Of a DNA stretch of 64,000 nucleotides, positions 10,160 to 22,462 are shown in pieces. The stretch is from NCBI GenBank assembly GCA_025677825.1, contig JAIXMO010000021.1:1-64000 (forward strand), written 5' to 3'. The first letter of the stretch is position 1, and every line of letters starts with the position of its first letter. The DNA is from Helicostylum pulchrum (Eukaryota > Mucoromycota > Mucoromycetes > Mucorales > Mucoraceae). The notes beneath the pieces were generated by a model, which was not told the DNA's origin, did not search any database, and saw only the letters and a list, made by a program, of their open reading frames with translations. The translations under genes were made by a program, and so were the position numbers.

Positions 10160-12179
10160 TTAATAACGCTCATTTAATACATAACGAAGGTACAATTCAT
10201 CAATAAAGTGAGCATGTCTACCAAGAAATGTATAAGTACTTATCCTGCCCAAAAAAGGGACAAAAAAAAACAAAAAAAACATACCGGATACCAGGAGCTC
10301 TAGCCTGTTTAAAGTAAGCAAGTGCATCAGGAACACTCACACCCAACTTTTCAATCATGTAACAACAAATAAAGAATCCGGTTCTATTAAAGCCATAATG
10401 ACAATGTACTGCAATTTGTGCTTCTGGATTTTTTTGCCAGCAACCGTAGGCAATTTGATTAAACTTTGCAACTTCTTCTTTTGTAGGTGGAATCTTGGAT
10501 ACCGTTTTAAACTTGATATACTCTATACGAGAGTGTTCGAAATCACTAGAACGATAAGGTGGTGTGTCGTTGGAGATATCAATAATAAATCGAATTTCAG
10601 GGAACTTTGCCATGAGAGCTGAAGGACAATGGTTTGTATCTGTTTGACGCATAACTTTCATTGCTCTGAATAATGAAGGTCCAATAGGTACTTCTGTAAT
10701 ATTAGGTGTACTAGCCCACTATCATAACAGTTTAATACACTAAGTGATAATTAAAAAAAAACAGTAATAATTTACCTTGGCGTAGTTCTTTAAATCCCAT
10801 TTATTCTCCCCTTTGGTCTTGTGTAATATCTGCCACGCTCCACTCAAGGTATTTAACCCACAGTTCTTGATTAAAAAATCCGAGATGACAGGGTTAACTA
10901 ATTCAGGATGTACGACCATAGGTACATGCCCTACATCAGGAATCACATAAGGTACAGGCACACGCAAATTATCTGCCTGCGTGACAGTATCCCACTGAAC
11001 ATCAGCAGCATTTAAACCCAACAAATGGTTTCGAATGACATTCATTTCAGCAGGAGGCGTAATCGTGTCCTGTCCACCACCGATTAAAAGCGTGCCTATC
11101 TTAATATGCTGATAGATATCACTACCGGGAAACACAGCACCACTTACGAATCGTTTATAAACCGAAGTTTTACTTTGTAAATTCCATTGCAATTGACATT
11201 TACGCGTGTGTTCGTCTTTTTCTTCACTGCCTAAAAAGCGATCTACACTTTTAGAGTACAATCCACCCTTTCTATCTGCTGTTCTCGCGCAATTGAAAAG
11301 CCAATCTGGAATCCATCTCAACTTGTTTTGGTTTCGCTTTTGAATGTCTTTGATTTGCTCTTTAGGTGAGATTAATACTAACCCTTTTAATGTCGATTTC
11401 ATCTCGGGAGATGCGGCTACAAAGGATGCAATGGAGCAGCCGTACGAGTGTGCAATAATTACGGTTTCAGGGTACTGATAACGATCCAACAACAATTGCT
11501 TTACATCGTCTACCAGAGATCCTGTTGCATAAGATTCCCAACTAGAAAAATAAAAAATGAATTAGCTTTTTTTTTTTTTATGAAAGTGCAGTGCTAAGAC
11601 CTCTTTTTTACCTACTCTTTCGCTTCTTCACTTTTACCACATCCTAGTAAATCAATGGCAAGAATATGCGCGGTTTTTGAAAAATATTCGATTTGACATT
11701 TCCATTGTGACACCTTGTAAATAGTAATAATAATAAAAAAACATTGAATATAAACACATGATCGTTTTTTTTTTTTTCTCTTTTTTACCTGTCCACCCAA
11801 ACCATGAATAAATACAATTAAAGGCACTTTACTACCAAGTTCGTGAATGATATGAACAATACGAAGTTTATGTTGATTAATTTCAACAAATTGTGTATTC
11901 TCAGTAATAATGTCGGGTTCAGCTAATTAGATGGAATTAACAAAACAGAAAAAAACAAAAAAAAAAAGGTTTTTAAAAACAGGTTGGGAGAAATATAATA
12001 CCTTTTTGTAACAATTCATGTTCTAATAGAGCTTCTTGAATGTTACGTTTGCATATTAAAAAATAAAGTCTTTCAGATAAGGTAAATCGCTTATCGTTGT
12101 ATAAATAATAATAACTTAGGCTTGCTAGAAGCGATAAAGCTATTACTGTTGTTCCACCTGCCATATTGATGGGCTGCAT
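10160..12179 (-). CDS. Alpha/beta-hydrolase fused to a dual-specificity-type phosphatase
   Basis: Six exons: 12179-12002, 11922-11789, 11713-11616, 11541-10776, 10718-10285 and 10217-10160, giving 555 residues with every phase consistent. A hydrophobic N-terminal helix (residues about 8-25) probably anchors the protein in a membrane. The hydrolase half has the oxyanion loop HGLGGQ, nucleophile elbow AHSYGCS (Ser169), an acid candidate in GGGQDTITPP and the His motif DVGHVPM, so the triad looks complete. After about residue 395 comes a cysteine phosphatase domain with signature HCHYGFNRTG (Cys498, Arg504), followed by ARAPGIRHAHF, which resembles the RNA-triphosphatase/DSP branch. Two catalytic domains in one polypeptide suggest linked steps on one substrate, perhaps a lipid or phospho-ester, but that is inference. 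No start signal separates the halves. Confidence 0.88.
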
Positions 12180-12344
12180 TACTTTTTATTTTATTTTTTC
12201 GTATTCTTCTGTTTAAAAACGGATAAAGGGAAAAAAAAGGAAAGAAAAAGAAAAAAAAATAAATAAAATAAACAAAGAAAATTTGTCAGTGACTTCTCTC
12301 TCTTTCTTTCTTTTTGGAGATATATATTTTACTCTTTTATCAAA

Positions 12345-13272
12345 ATGGCAAAGAAAAAGAATTCAAACAAAGAAGAAGGTAAATGCCAAAACCCTCTATT
12401 TTTCTTATAAGCATACTAACTATGGAAACAGAACAAGCTGTATTAGATTATTTGACAAAATCAAACAGACCTTACAGTGCAAGTAAAGTATATACATATA
12501 CAAACACACAAAAAAACTTGACCAACTCATACACTATACATTAAAGCTGATATATTCAACAACCTACATTCAAAGTACACAAAGACCAGTATCACAAAAG
12601 CCCTTGAAAAACTAGTCGAAGATGAAACCGTATTTGCTAAAGTATACGGCAAGACTACAATCTATTCCGTAAAGCAAGTAACTAATCCTTCTGACAATGT
12701 CAACGAGTTATCAAACTCCATTTCGGAATTGACTGAAAAGTATCAAGAAATTATAGCCGAAAACAAGAATTTGGATACAAGTAAGATAATTCGTACATTG
12801 TTCTTTTTTGTGCAGCTAACAAATATATAAAAAGCATTAGCATCAATTAAAAGCAAGTCGACAACATTACAAGCGACTGAATTATTAGAGAAATTAAAGC
12901 AAGAGGTACATATAAAAAGCGCGCAGTACGGAATAAAATAAAATAAAAATCTGACGTATTTTAGAACGCATTAATGCAAGAGAGATTAAATAGCTTAAAA
13001 GAAGGCACAGTTCTTGTACCTCCGGAAAAGAGAAAGCGTACCAACGAAGAATACGATACATATCGCCAATTATGGAAAAAGAGACGCGGCATGGTAAATA
13101 AATAAAAAAAATTCATGCAAATGCCAATTTATTCTAATTATTATTACAACAGTTTCGAGATATCTTCAAGACAGTAACGGAACATTTACCTGGACCACCC
13201 GCTGAATTAAAAGAAACTCTTGGTATAGAAGAAGACGATGTACCGTTTGAACAAGATCCACTTGCATCTTAA
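12345..13272 (+). CDS. HOP2: Homologous-pairing protein 2 (meiotic recombination)
   Basis: A TBPIP/Hop2 family protein that works with Mnd1 to stimulate Dmc1/Rad51 strand invasion in meiosis. There are six exons: 12345-12378, 12432-12482, 12547-12780, 12841-12905, 12965-13093 and 13153-13272, giving 210 residues, close to human HOP2. The N-terminal winged helix reads AVLDYLTKSNRPYSA and VYGKTTIYSV. A coiled coil follows (about 75-150), and the C-terminal region contains YDTYRQLWKKRRGM, which matches the family. The first exon is only 34 nt. It is tightly followed by the CBP6 gene on the same strand. Presence of HOP2 implies a retained meiotic programme. Confidence 0.93.
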
Positions 13273-13392
13273 ACCTCCGCTTTTTTATGTCTCTGTGACT
13301 CTTTGCCCACTCACCAAACTTTTTTTTTCTTTCTTTTCTTTTTCGTTTTTATAAAAAAAAGACCCCCTGGGATTAACAAAAATTAAAATAAA

Positions 13393-13816
13393 ATGGAGAT
13401 TCAACCTTTATACCGTTCTTTTTTAAAAGTCATTCAAAAATGGCCAGTCGATAAAGTAAGACCTACTCGCGATTTAAAACAAGTCTTGACAACTCGTGTA
13501 GAAGAAACCTTTAGAAAACCTCTCGCAAACCAAGCACAATTAGATTTCGCTCAAGCTCAAAAGGAATTATTTGCTTTAGAGAAATTATTAAACAACGAGT
13601 TCAAGGAAAAGGTATATATAATTGTTTTGTCAGCAAACTGTGAAAACGGTATTAAAATCCTATTTATTTATTTTTTTGCAATAGCACCCATTATCTGAAA
13701 AGATTTTGTCTCCTGCAAGTAACCCAGACTATTATTCTAGTTTAGTAAACTCACTTAAAGATAAAAAGGATGGTAGTAAAGGTTTCTTGGCAAAGTTACT
13801 TAACCAAAAGGAATAG
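13393..13816 (+). CDS. CBP6: Cytochrome bc1 assembly/translation factor Cbp6 (UQCC2)
   Basis: A 116-residue mitochondrial protein from exons 13393-13611 and 13685-13816. The N-terminal LYRSFLKVIQKWPVDK, followed by RPTRDLKQVLTTRV, matches the UQCC2/Cbp6 family, whose members bind newly made cytochrome b with Cbp3/UQCC1 and promote its translation and insertion into complex III. The LYR-like opening is part of the family signature. No cleavable presequence is visible, as is usual for this family. The start codon follows about 120 nt after the HOP2 stop. Assignment is by motif memory rather than alignment. Confidence 0.85.
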
Positions 13817-13950
13817 ATTCATTTTTACGCATATAAAACACACATATTTGACAGGGACTTTAAAAATAAAATAAAATATTGAAAGCCACAAAAACTTTTT
13901 TTTTTCCTTTTTTTTTTACTTTACTTCTTTTACTACTGTACTAAAAAAAA

Positions 13951-15637
13951 ATGAGCAAGAGACAAAAGACTGAAAATATTAGCGAAAAGTTCCGTACAGG
14001 ACTCTTTGAAAAGGAATCAACTCAAGTTATCGAAAAGGCATTTAAACAATCCAAACCCTACCTTCATTGCAAAATAGATAAACTTGTCAATGACAACTTA
14101 TTAAGAAGAGTTCGTAAAGAAATTCTTTCCAATATTAGTTTTACTTTAAAGGAAACTGATATTTACAAGGTAAACAAAAAAGTGAACAATATCAAAAATC
14201 AGGTTTACCAACTCCCCATAATATTAGGTACACCAAACAGGTGATTTAGCAAACTTGGACGGTCTTCCTAAATCAGAACTTAAACTCTTATCCAGCGTAT
14301 TCGAACTTCGCAACGCTATTTACTCTAGTGAATTCCGTGATTTTATTTCCGCTGTTACAGACTGTGGACCCTTATCTGGATCCAAGATGGATATGAGTAT
14401 TAACTCATACCAAGAAGGTTGCCATTTATTAAACCACGACGATGTTATTGGCACTCGTCGCGTATCCTACATCTTATACTTGACAGATCCCGATCACCCC
14501 TGGGACGCAAAAGACGGAGGTGCTTTAGAGCTCTATCCTGTTATTGAAAAGGGTACACCTGCTTCCGAACCTACTGTGATCATCCCACCTCAATGGAACC
14601 AATTTGTTATGTTTACCGTTCAACCCGGGCACTCTTTCCACTCTGTGGAAGAGGTCGTTGGTCCTGGTAACAGACTCAGTATCTCTGGCTGGTTCCATCT
14701 CCCTCAACCCGGAGAACCTGGCTACAAGGAACCCTCTCAAGAAGAAACCGACGCTGCAAAATCATCTCTTGAACAATTAATTGAAGAACAAGATACCAGC
14801 GACAACTTTAAAAAATACGAGACTCAACAAACCGAAGAGGACCTTATTGGTTTAACTGAGGAAGTTTTGATCGAATTAGCTGAATTTATGAACCCTCATT
14901 ACTTGGACCTCAACATTATTTCTCAAATGTCGGACCGTTTTATAGAAGAATCCGCTGTACAATGTAAACAATTTTTAAACGACGAGACAATAGCTAAATT
15001 AGAAGCTGTCACTACCGATTTAGATAAACAAGACAAGGTATTGTCAGGCAACGACGGAGTTGCTCCTCACGGTACGGGCGTCAGAGACGGCTGGATCGTA
15101 CAGGGTCCTCCTCATCGTTCTCGTTTTATGATCAACAACAGTAAAGATGATATATTTGCCTACTTGAAATCCAAGTTTGAATCAGAGGCATTCAGAGTTT
15201 GGTTAAATACCATTGCACAAGTCATGCCTATTGGGTACCGTGGCCAAGCACGTAGATTCCGTCCTGGTCACGATTACACTTTAGCTACTACCAATACCAG
15301 AGGACAGGCTTTATTGGACGTTACCTTTTGTAACGTACATGCTCCTGAACGTTGGGAAGATGGTGAGGTAGGTGGGTACGAGTGCTATATGGCTCCTCAT
15401 GATGAAGAAGAGGATGCTGCTGTGTACAAGGCTGCTGATGATGATGGCGCTTTATTAAGTTTGTCCGCTGGTCGTAATGAATTGTCTCTTGTCTTGAGAG
15501 ATGAAGGTATCATGCGATTTATCAAGTATATTAGTGCAAAGGCTCCTGGATCTCGTTGGGACGTTGCTTTTGAGTATGATTTACCTGAAGGTTTTGGTGA
15601 TGAGTCTGAAGAAGAAGAAGAAGATAACGAGGAATAG
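13951..15637 (+). CDS. TPA1: Prolyl 3,4-dihydroxylase TPA1/OGFOD1
   Basis: An Fe(II)/2-oxoglutarate dioxygenase that hydroxylates a proline of ribosomal protein uS12 (Rps23) and affects translation termination and stress responses. Exons 13951-14169 and 14228-15637 give 542 residues, the same size as human OGFOD1. Iron ligands are visible as LLNHDDV (His, Asp) and PGHSFHSVEE (distal His), with the 2-oxoglutarate Arg in NRLSISGWFH. A second, inactive dioxygenase-like domain follows (about 310-520) and the C-terminus is acidic (EEEEEDNEE), as in yeast Tpa1. The 58-nt intron joins QTGDLANLDGLP correctly; the acceptor at 14226-14227 is required for frame. Confidence 0.94.
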
Positions 15638-16653
15638 AGAAGAAGAGGGAGATAAAAATTGTATATAGATCTCATTTTTTTTAAAAAAAAAAAAAAAGAA
15701 TAAAAAAAAACTTGTTACATTAACCTTAAATACAAAACAGAGCTTAAAAAAGTATTTTTAATGTGGAGAAGGTTTTGTAAATATTTAAGTTACCAATGTC
15801 ACAGGTATTTAGTTATTTAAAAATGGATTATACTCTGTTTGTATCTCTCAGCTGATACTCCAATTCACTTTTTTTTAAAAAAAAAAAAGTAGAACAGATG
15901 TGTATAGCTTAAAAGGACAGTTGTATATAAAAACAAGATTCTCTGGCGGACTAGGCACTATACCGAAGATGAACATAAAGTATACTCTTGTTGTGTAATC
16001 CAACTTCACCGCAAGACCCCTACGAACTCGAACGGGCGCTTTGGATCGATCGTAATAAGCTACCTAATTATTTTATAGATAAATGAATATTACACCATCG
16101 AGCAATCCAAGAAAAGGCACATAACTCTACTAGCTCAGATCTTTTTTTTTTAACTTCAAAAAAATTTCTCTCTGCGATAGTTAGGAAATGTACTCTTTGA
16201 TACATATAAATACATGTTTGCTATATAAACAAAAACGACCTTAAACAGTTCATCCTATCTGGAGCTTTGCCCTCCCAAAACGTACGACACCTGTTTTATC
16301 TGTACAACATGGTTTTAGCCAAAAGGTAAAACCATGAGTTCTTGTCACACAAACTTGGTCTCATGCTAGATATATATTTATTCAAGAGAGGGAGAAAAGC
16401 GAGAGATCACTGTTCTTCTTTCTGCTCATTTTTTTTTTTTTTTTTGTTTATACTCCCATGAACGTAAGTTTTAAATACCCTTTTTCTCAAAAAAAAAAAT
16501 TAAACTCACCAACATTTATCCGTTTTCAGGAACACTATCTTTATGCTCCTTTTGAAACCGAAAAGTAAAAGAATATATATATTATAAAATAAAAAGGAGA
16601 GAGAAACTTACACACTTGTAAAAAAAAGTGGACCAACGATTACAAACCAAATT
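15638..16653 (+). other. Intergenic region upstream of GTR2
   Basis: No ORF of convincing quality. It contains T-A palindromic tracts (15869-15888) and a locally less AT-rich block at about 15940-16130 with no tRNA or snRNA boxes that I can recognise. The GTR2 promoter must lie in the last few hundred bases. Confidence 0.5.
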
Positions 16654-18090
16654 ATGGTTGGGTCACCTGTAGATAAACCTCGTATCTTGCTTATGGGATT
16701 ACCAAGGTAAGCGAAAACAAGTATTTATCCTTCCCACATGACTCTTAAAAAAAACAGGAGTGGTAAATCCAGTATTCAACGTGTTGTATTTGGAAAGATG
16801 CCACCACAAGATACAATTCTTTTGGAAAGTACAATAAAGATTCAAAAAGAAGATGTAACGCAAGTATTATCTTTTTTAATAAAATAAAAAATCCTAAAAA
16901 AACTTTTTTCTTCGTAGTCGCTCTTTTATTGACTTTCAAATATGGGATTTTCCAGGTCAGGTAAACTTCTTTGATAATTCCGCATACGATGCCAAAGAAA
17001 TCTTTGATACGGTTGGATCTTTGGTGTTTGTTATTGATGCGCAAGACGATTACTCGGACAGTTTGCACAGACTACAATATACAATTGTAAAAGCCTACCA
17101 AGTGAACCCCAGCATGACTTTCGAAATTCTAATTCATAAAGTCGATGGATTATCAGATGATTATAAAGATGGTAAAAACTTGTTCTGTGTATGTTTTTTA
17201 TTTATTTTATTTCTGGAAGCAAAAAAAAACATGTTTTAACACTTTTCTTTTTAGATGTCAAAATTGATATCGTTCGTAAGATGCAGGAATATTTAAAAGA
17301 CATTGATCAAGAAGAAAACATTAGTTTGTTGTATCATCTTACAAGTATCTACGATAACTCAATTTATGAAGCCTTTAGTAAGATCATTCAAAAACTCATT
17401 CGAGAGCTACCTACGCTTGAAAACCTACTGAATATTTTAAGAACTGTAAGTAAACTTTTCTTTTTTTTAAAAAAAAAAAAATAACAGCAACAAGCTAAAG
17501 AGATATTAGAATTCTGGATTGGAAAAAGCTTACTTGTTTGATACATTGACCAAAATATACATTGCGACAGATAGTACTCCAGTTGAAATGGATTCATACG
17601 AACTGTGTTCAGATATGATTGATGTTGTATTAGATATTGAATGCATATACGGGTAAATATATATTTTTACTTCATCACACTTTTTGTACACTCATGACTA
17701 ACCTCCCCCCCAAAGGCCTCAAAGTGGTTGTGGTCCTTATACCAAGGACGGATACGATGAAGCAACACTAGATGAATTAGAACTAAGTGGTCATTTCGAA
17801 GGCACAAACGTAACCTGCAACGCTTTTAATACTGATATAGAAGCATCAAGTATTATCAAATTGAATAACGGAGATGTACTATATATGAAGGAGATCAACA
17901 GGTATAATTAATAAACATTACTCTCATTTTTCTCGGTGTATTTACTTTTTTCCTCTTCTGTAGTCTATTAGCTTTAATATGTATGATTCGAGGTGATAAC
18001 TTTAAAAAACATGGACTTATAGATTACAACTTTCAATGCTTCGCATCTGCCGTCACTGAATTATTCAAATTCTCTCAAAAACATGAATAA
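16654..18090 (+). CDS. GTR2: Rag GTPase of the RagC/D (Gtr2) class
   Basis: The RagC/D partner of the vacuolar/lysosomal Rag heterodimer that reports amino-acid status to TORC1. There are seven exons: 16654-16706, 16758-16859, 16918-17171, 17255-17445, 17510-17652, 17716-17901 and 17964-18090, giving 351 residues. The P-loop GLPRSGKSS spans the first intron. Switch II reads IWDFPGQ, and [11 protein letters not shown] is the RagC/D form of the guanine motif. The roadblock-type C-terminal domain has [11 protein letters not shown] and KIYIATDS. Intron 16860-16917 uses a GC donor (AC|GCAAGT); the nearby GT would bring a stop after four codons. Length matches yeast Gtr2 (about 341). Confidence 0.94.
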
Positions 18091-20378
18091 AAAAGCATTG
18101 TTGTAAATAAATAAAAAACCCCTCAGTTATTATTCCCTCCCTTCGTAAAAAGTAGAACTCACTTGATCATTTATGTAATCACGCTCACATGTAAGGCGAG
18201 GATTTGGAACCATCTCAAAGTAGACGGCGAGCCTCTTTAACATTTTAATCATGCCTTTATTTACTGTAGGTTACTCAGAGGTTATTTGAATTTGGAACCA
18301 TGTTCTTTGTATACGGAAAATAAATCCGAAAATCGCAGAGAGCCAAACAGCACAAGTAAAAGTCCGTCGTTCAGTAGGTATACAGCTGGCTATTACTAAA
18401 TGTATTTTCTTTATATTTATAAAAGAGGATTTGGTGTTATTAGTCAAATGCGGCAGGCTGCTGAGGTAGAACAAGCGTAATGCTGATAGTTAAAACATGT
18501 AGTGGTAATAATTACCAAACTGTTAGATGTAAAAAATACTGCATGCATTGACCAGGGCAGGAGTTTAAGTTTAAGGGAGGAGAGAAAACATGGTGGCCTA
18601 TTTTTCTTACCGGCAGCTATGAAAATACGCCCAAAGTTACTGCTTTGGCAATTTAATACCGGTATTGTCTTTTACAAAGATAAAGGGAGTGTTGATCATT
18701 AACTAACCAACCCCAAAATATTTTCAGACCAGAGCTTTTTTCTTCTTCTGAAAGTTTCTCGCTCGGGTGTGTAACTAGTAATCAGTAATAAAGAACGTAT
18801 TCCGTCATCATATTTTTACCTATTGATTTATGTCAATCAGTCAAAGTAGACAAAAAACTTTTTTTTTTCTTCCAATGTCTACGCGTAATTAAAAAAAACA
18901 ATTGTTCATAGTTTTAAATAATTGCGTATCGTGTGAAGGTAGTATGTTTTTACGCATGTTGATACAATCTTTGACGTTTTAGAGTTTAGAAAAAGATATA
19001 AACATAGTTTCGTGCTACACGAACAAAGAAAACTGGCCTGTATAACTGACAAAGTCGTACGTCCTCTACTAAAAACACTGAAAGGCGACTCACTCAAACT
19101 CATTATATTGTATCGAATGTTTTACTGCACATATTAAAAATAGTAATATTGATGTTATGTAGTGCTACCCCCCTCTTACTGAATGAAAATCTCTTCGCCA
19201 GCATTTTCGCAACGTCGGGTTTAAGAGCTGATATTGCGCACCTCCTTATTTCATCTTTTAAAATACGCTGAGTAATAAGTAAAAAAAAAAGTGATAGTTT
19301 TCTTATTCTAAGTGTTCTTTTAACACATTTGTACAACTTTGTCGATCCTAAAAGTTCAAAAGTTGAATACATTATCTCTTGCTGTATCCCCAATGTTATA
19401 TCCAATCAAACCAGAGTAAATGGCTGGTACAGATAGAAATATTAGGAGACAAATGTACTATTTGCAAGATGAGGCCGCAAAGTGTTTGCATTTTTTTTCT
19501 TTTAGGTATAGAACCCCTTAATATTTTTATACCAAAAAGAAATTGCATACAATAGTCTATTCTTGCTATTCTACCACGCTTTCAAATTTATCTTGAAAGT
19601 ATATACATATATATATATATCGATTCGCCTATATTAAAAGAATGGAAAGAGAACGATATTAAAGAAAGGATTTTTAGATCGACGATAAAATAAAAAGTAA
19701 TCACTATAAATGTTTAGGTCAAGAATCTGCTGTTCTAATTTTATAGTGACATGATTTTGGCATATTGTTACTAAATGCACTAATATATTTAATGAGAAAA
19801 TTACAGAAAATAACACGTCTTTTTTTTTTCTTTTTTTTTTTCCTGAATACTGTAATCGATGGCCTGTAAGAAGTAACTGGAATGATTTAAAGTATTTGTG
19901 TGAACATACAAGAGAATTCGGACGAATCCGAAATTCATTTTACTTGGTTTGAAAGAGCGAATACTAACCATATTTAACAAGGTGGATATGATAGGGTCCT
20001 TTTTTTTCATTTTATTTTATGCATTAACAAATAAGGGGACCCCTCTTTTTCTTTTTTCTTTTTTTTTTTTTTTTGGTGAATATGAACAAATAAGTTTCTT
20101 CCGGGGAATACAAGATAAGTGCAGCTTTACTGAAAAGTTCGTTAGTAATTTATATAGAGTTTTATAATAAGATAATATATTAGTACCTTAATAAAATATT
20201 CGTGTTACAGTAAATAAGAAATATTGGTTGGTGCAAAAAAAAAACAAAAACAAAAATACTTTTTTCCCCTAAAAAAACTTTTTTTTATTTGCTCTTTCTT
20301 TCCCTTTTTCTTTTTCTTTTTTTTTTATATTTATTTATTGCAAGAAAAGCTTCTTTTTTTTTTTTAATATAGAGTGTG
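18091..20378. other. Gene-poor AT-rich stretch
   Basis: About 2.3 kb with only short ORFs (under 100 codons), none with family motifs or supported introns. Composition near 18.1-19.4 kb is slightly less AT-rich than typical spacer and may be eroded former coding or repeat DNA, but I cannot identify it. The last 150 nt before 20379 are T-rich and act as the leader of the next gene. Confidence 0.4.
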
Positions 20379-21833
20379 ATGTTCCATTCTTCTAGTTCTA
20401 GACACGAACAGTACCTCGTTCGCCCATCACATTCAAAAGCAACATTAAGCAAAAAACGATCCTCATTAGAATCAGAGATATCAGGGGCAGATAGTGGATA
20501 CACATCATCATCTTCGACACCATCTTCTGGCTCACCTATTTCACCCACACATCATGTGACCAGAAAAAATATTAATTTTAATGAACCCAATGATGATTAC
20601 ACAACCACTGCAAGTACTGCATCGATCATCACCAAAAATTCTATTGAGCCAATAAAGAAAAAAAAATCGAGAAAACATCAACCACCTCGTCAGCCAGATC
20701 TTGTTTATTCTTGCCCGAGACCTTTGGCTTTTCCGTTCCACAACGATGACCATTTTCTGCCCATTGCGGAAGCCGATCCGCGCGATGTTGCAAGAGTATC
20801 TCCCTCTTTAAATAGATCATCTTCACTTCAGTCAAGTAAAGCATCTGTTGGATCAACAAGAATGTATGAAAATTATCAATATAGCACAAGTAATAGTAAT
20901 AGAGCAGTGGATACCGAGTCATCTTATAGTCAGCAATCTTCTATTCTGAGTACAATACAACGTGGCACCGTGCGCTCAATAAGATCCCTCTTTCAGTTAC
21001 CGGATTCTCTGAGTAACAAAGGAGGACTGAGCCGTGTACAAACCAATAATACCAGCCATACCAGTTACTCATCTAGTACACGTCAAACTGCAGATACCCA
21101 CAACAATGCATCCCCCAATCCATCCAACCCTCAATTGGAGAGATTAGAAATCAAAAAGGGCACTGTACAATCCATCAAGGATATGTTTTCCAAAAAGCGT
21201 GCCAGTTTTCAGACCCAACCTGTCGCACAACAAACTTCCAGACAACAAAAGGGTTATGTTGGTGCTACTATAGGTCAATTCGAATCTTCATCATCTAGTT
21301 ATTCTAGAGCAAATATAAGTGCTGCTGCTGCTGCAAAGAAAAAAGTTCAACCCCCTGCTACTTTTAAGCCTGTTGCTTGTAATGTAACAAAACCAGAACA
21401 AAGTAGATCCAAGACTTCATTTACTTCGCGTGCTACAGAGTTCGCTAATAGAACTATTTGGAAACCGAAAGCTAACCCTGATTTAACACCGGCTACAAAA
21501 CCACTTCCAAAAAATCCATCACAAAAGACCTTGAAATCGGAGGTGAAAAAGTTATCGGCACGGATGTTTACCTTGCCAAAAACGTGGCGTAGTAATAACG
21601 ATGAAGGAAACGTATCACTTCCTGTAAACGAAGCACCTGCGAAACAGAAACGATCCTTATTTTCTTTTAAGCGATCCGATATATCTGATAGCGCTGCCAA
21701 TAAAAAATCTTGTACTGCGTCTGAACAGGCCACTGATGTTCCACCACCACCTGTTACTACTGCACGTAAAATGTGGAAGAGCTTTAAAAGTCTCGTTACT
21801 GGTAAAAAATCATCTCGCGTAGGTGTATTGTAA
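20379..21833 (+). CDS. Ser-rich basic protein, 484 residues, unknown function
   Basis: A single-exon ORF that I do not recognise. It is low in complexity, rich in Ser, Thr, Lys and Asn, and strongly basic towards the C-terminus. Short related basic amphipathic motifs recur: GTVRSIRSLF (about 195), GTVQSIKDMF (about 264) and the tail KMWKSFKSLVTGKK. There is an Ala run near 320. No signal peptide or membrane segment is visible. The basic repeats could bind a membrane, microtubule or partner protein; this is speculation. The true start is the ATG at 20379; the in-frame GTG three bases earlier is not a plausible start. Length, codon use and absence of internal stops support a real gene. Confidence 0.75.
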   Translation: MFHSSSSRHEQYLVRPSHSKATLSKKRSSLESEISGADSGYTSSSSTPSSGSPISPTHHVTRKNINFNEPNDDYTTTASTASIITKNSIEPIKKKKSRKHQPPRQPDLVYSCPRPLAFPFHNDDHFLPIAEADPRDVARVSPSLNRSSSLQSSKASVGSTRMYENYQYSTSNSNRAVDTESSYSQQSSILSTIQRGTVRSIRSLFQLPDSLSNKGGLSRVQTNNTSHTSYSSSTRQTADTHNNASPNPSNPQLERLEIKKGTVQSIKDMFSKKRASFQTQPVAQQTSRQQKGYVGATIGQFESSSSSYSRANISAAAAAKKKVQPPATFKPVACNVTKPEQSRSKTSFTSRATEFANRTIWKPKANPDLTPATKPLPKNPSQKTLKSEVKKLSARMFTLPKTWRSNNDEGNVSLPVNEAPAKQKRSLFSFKRSDISDSAANKKSCTASEQATDVPPPPVTTARKMWKSFKSLVTGKKSSRVGVL

Positions 21834-22462
21834 AACAACAACAACAACAACTTTCTCTCGGCATATATCAACAAACAAACAAAAAAAAACCCATAAAAAA
21901 AACAACAACAACAACAAACTACAGCATTAATAATATTATAATATCATTTATGATTATTCCTTGACTTAACAACTTCAAGGCATAATGTCCTTTTTTTTTC
22001 CTATCCCTCTCTCTATACGATGGATATGAAAAAAAAAAAATATGCTATTTTTTTTATATATACATACCTACTTTATATGCCCTTTTGTCTACTACTTTTT
22101 CCCATATACCAGAACAGATCTTCTTTTTTTTCTTTAAAAAAAAAAAAGAAAAAATATCACCCACTCTTTACCGTGTACTAAAAATTTGGAATTTTTTGTC
22201 ATAAACACCCCCCTTCGTTTAACATTTGATTGGTCAAATGTTGTATTACTAGCTTTAATCTTTATTAAAAAAATAAATAAAAAAAATCTCTGTCAGCCAT
22301 TATTAATTCTTACAATATCAATTGATAAAATGTATTCCTGTTGAAAAATGCAGTCCATTTTTTTAAAAAGCATAGTTTATGTAAAAACATGGCGAAAGTT
22401 TCTCTCTCTCCGCGTTTTATATACATCTTTGTCTTTTTATAGTTTTTTTTTTAAAAAAAAAT
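21834..22462. other. AT-rich spacer and leader of the next gene
   Basis: Contains ACA/CAA microsatellite-like sequence just after the stop at 21833, poly-T/poly-A blocks and a T10A9 palindrome directly abutting the start codon at 22463. No coding signal. Confidence 0.5.

Noticed and set aside
15940..16130. Less AT-rich spacer suspected to be an RNA gene
   Set aside because: No tRNA, 5S, U6 or other Pol III boxes or conserved snRNA core seen.
16860..16917. GT donor at CAA|GTATT in GTR2 instead of GC donor
   Set aside because: With the only usable acceptor it gives a stop after four codons, while the GC donor preserves the family sequence into IWDFPGQ.
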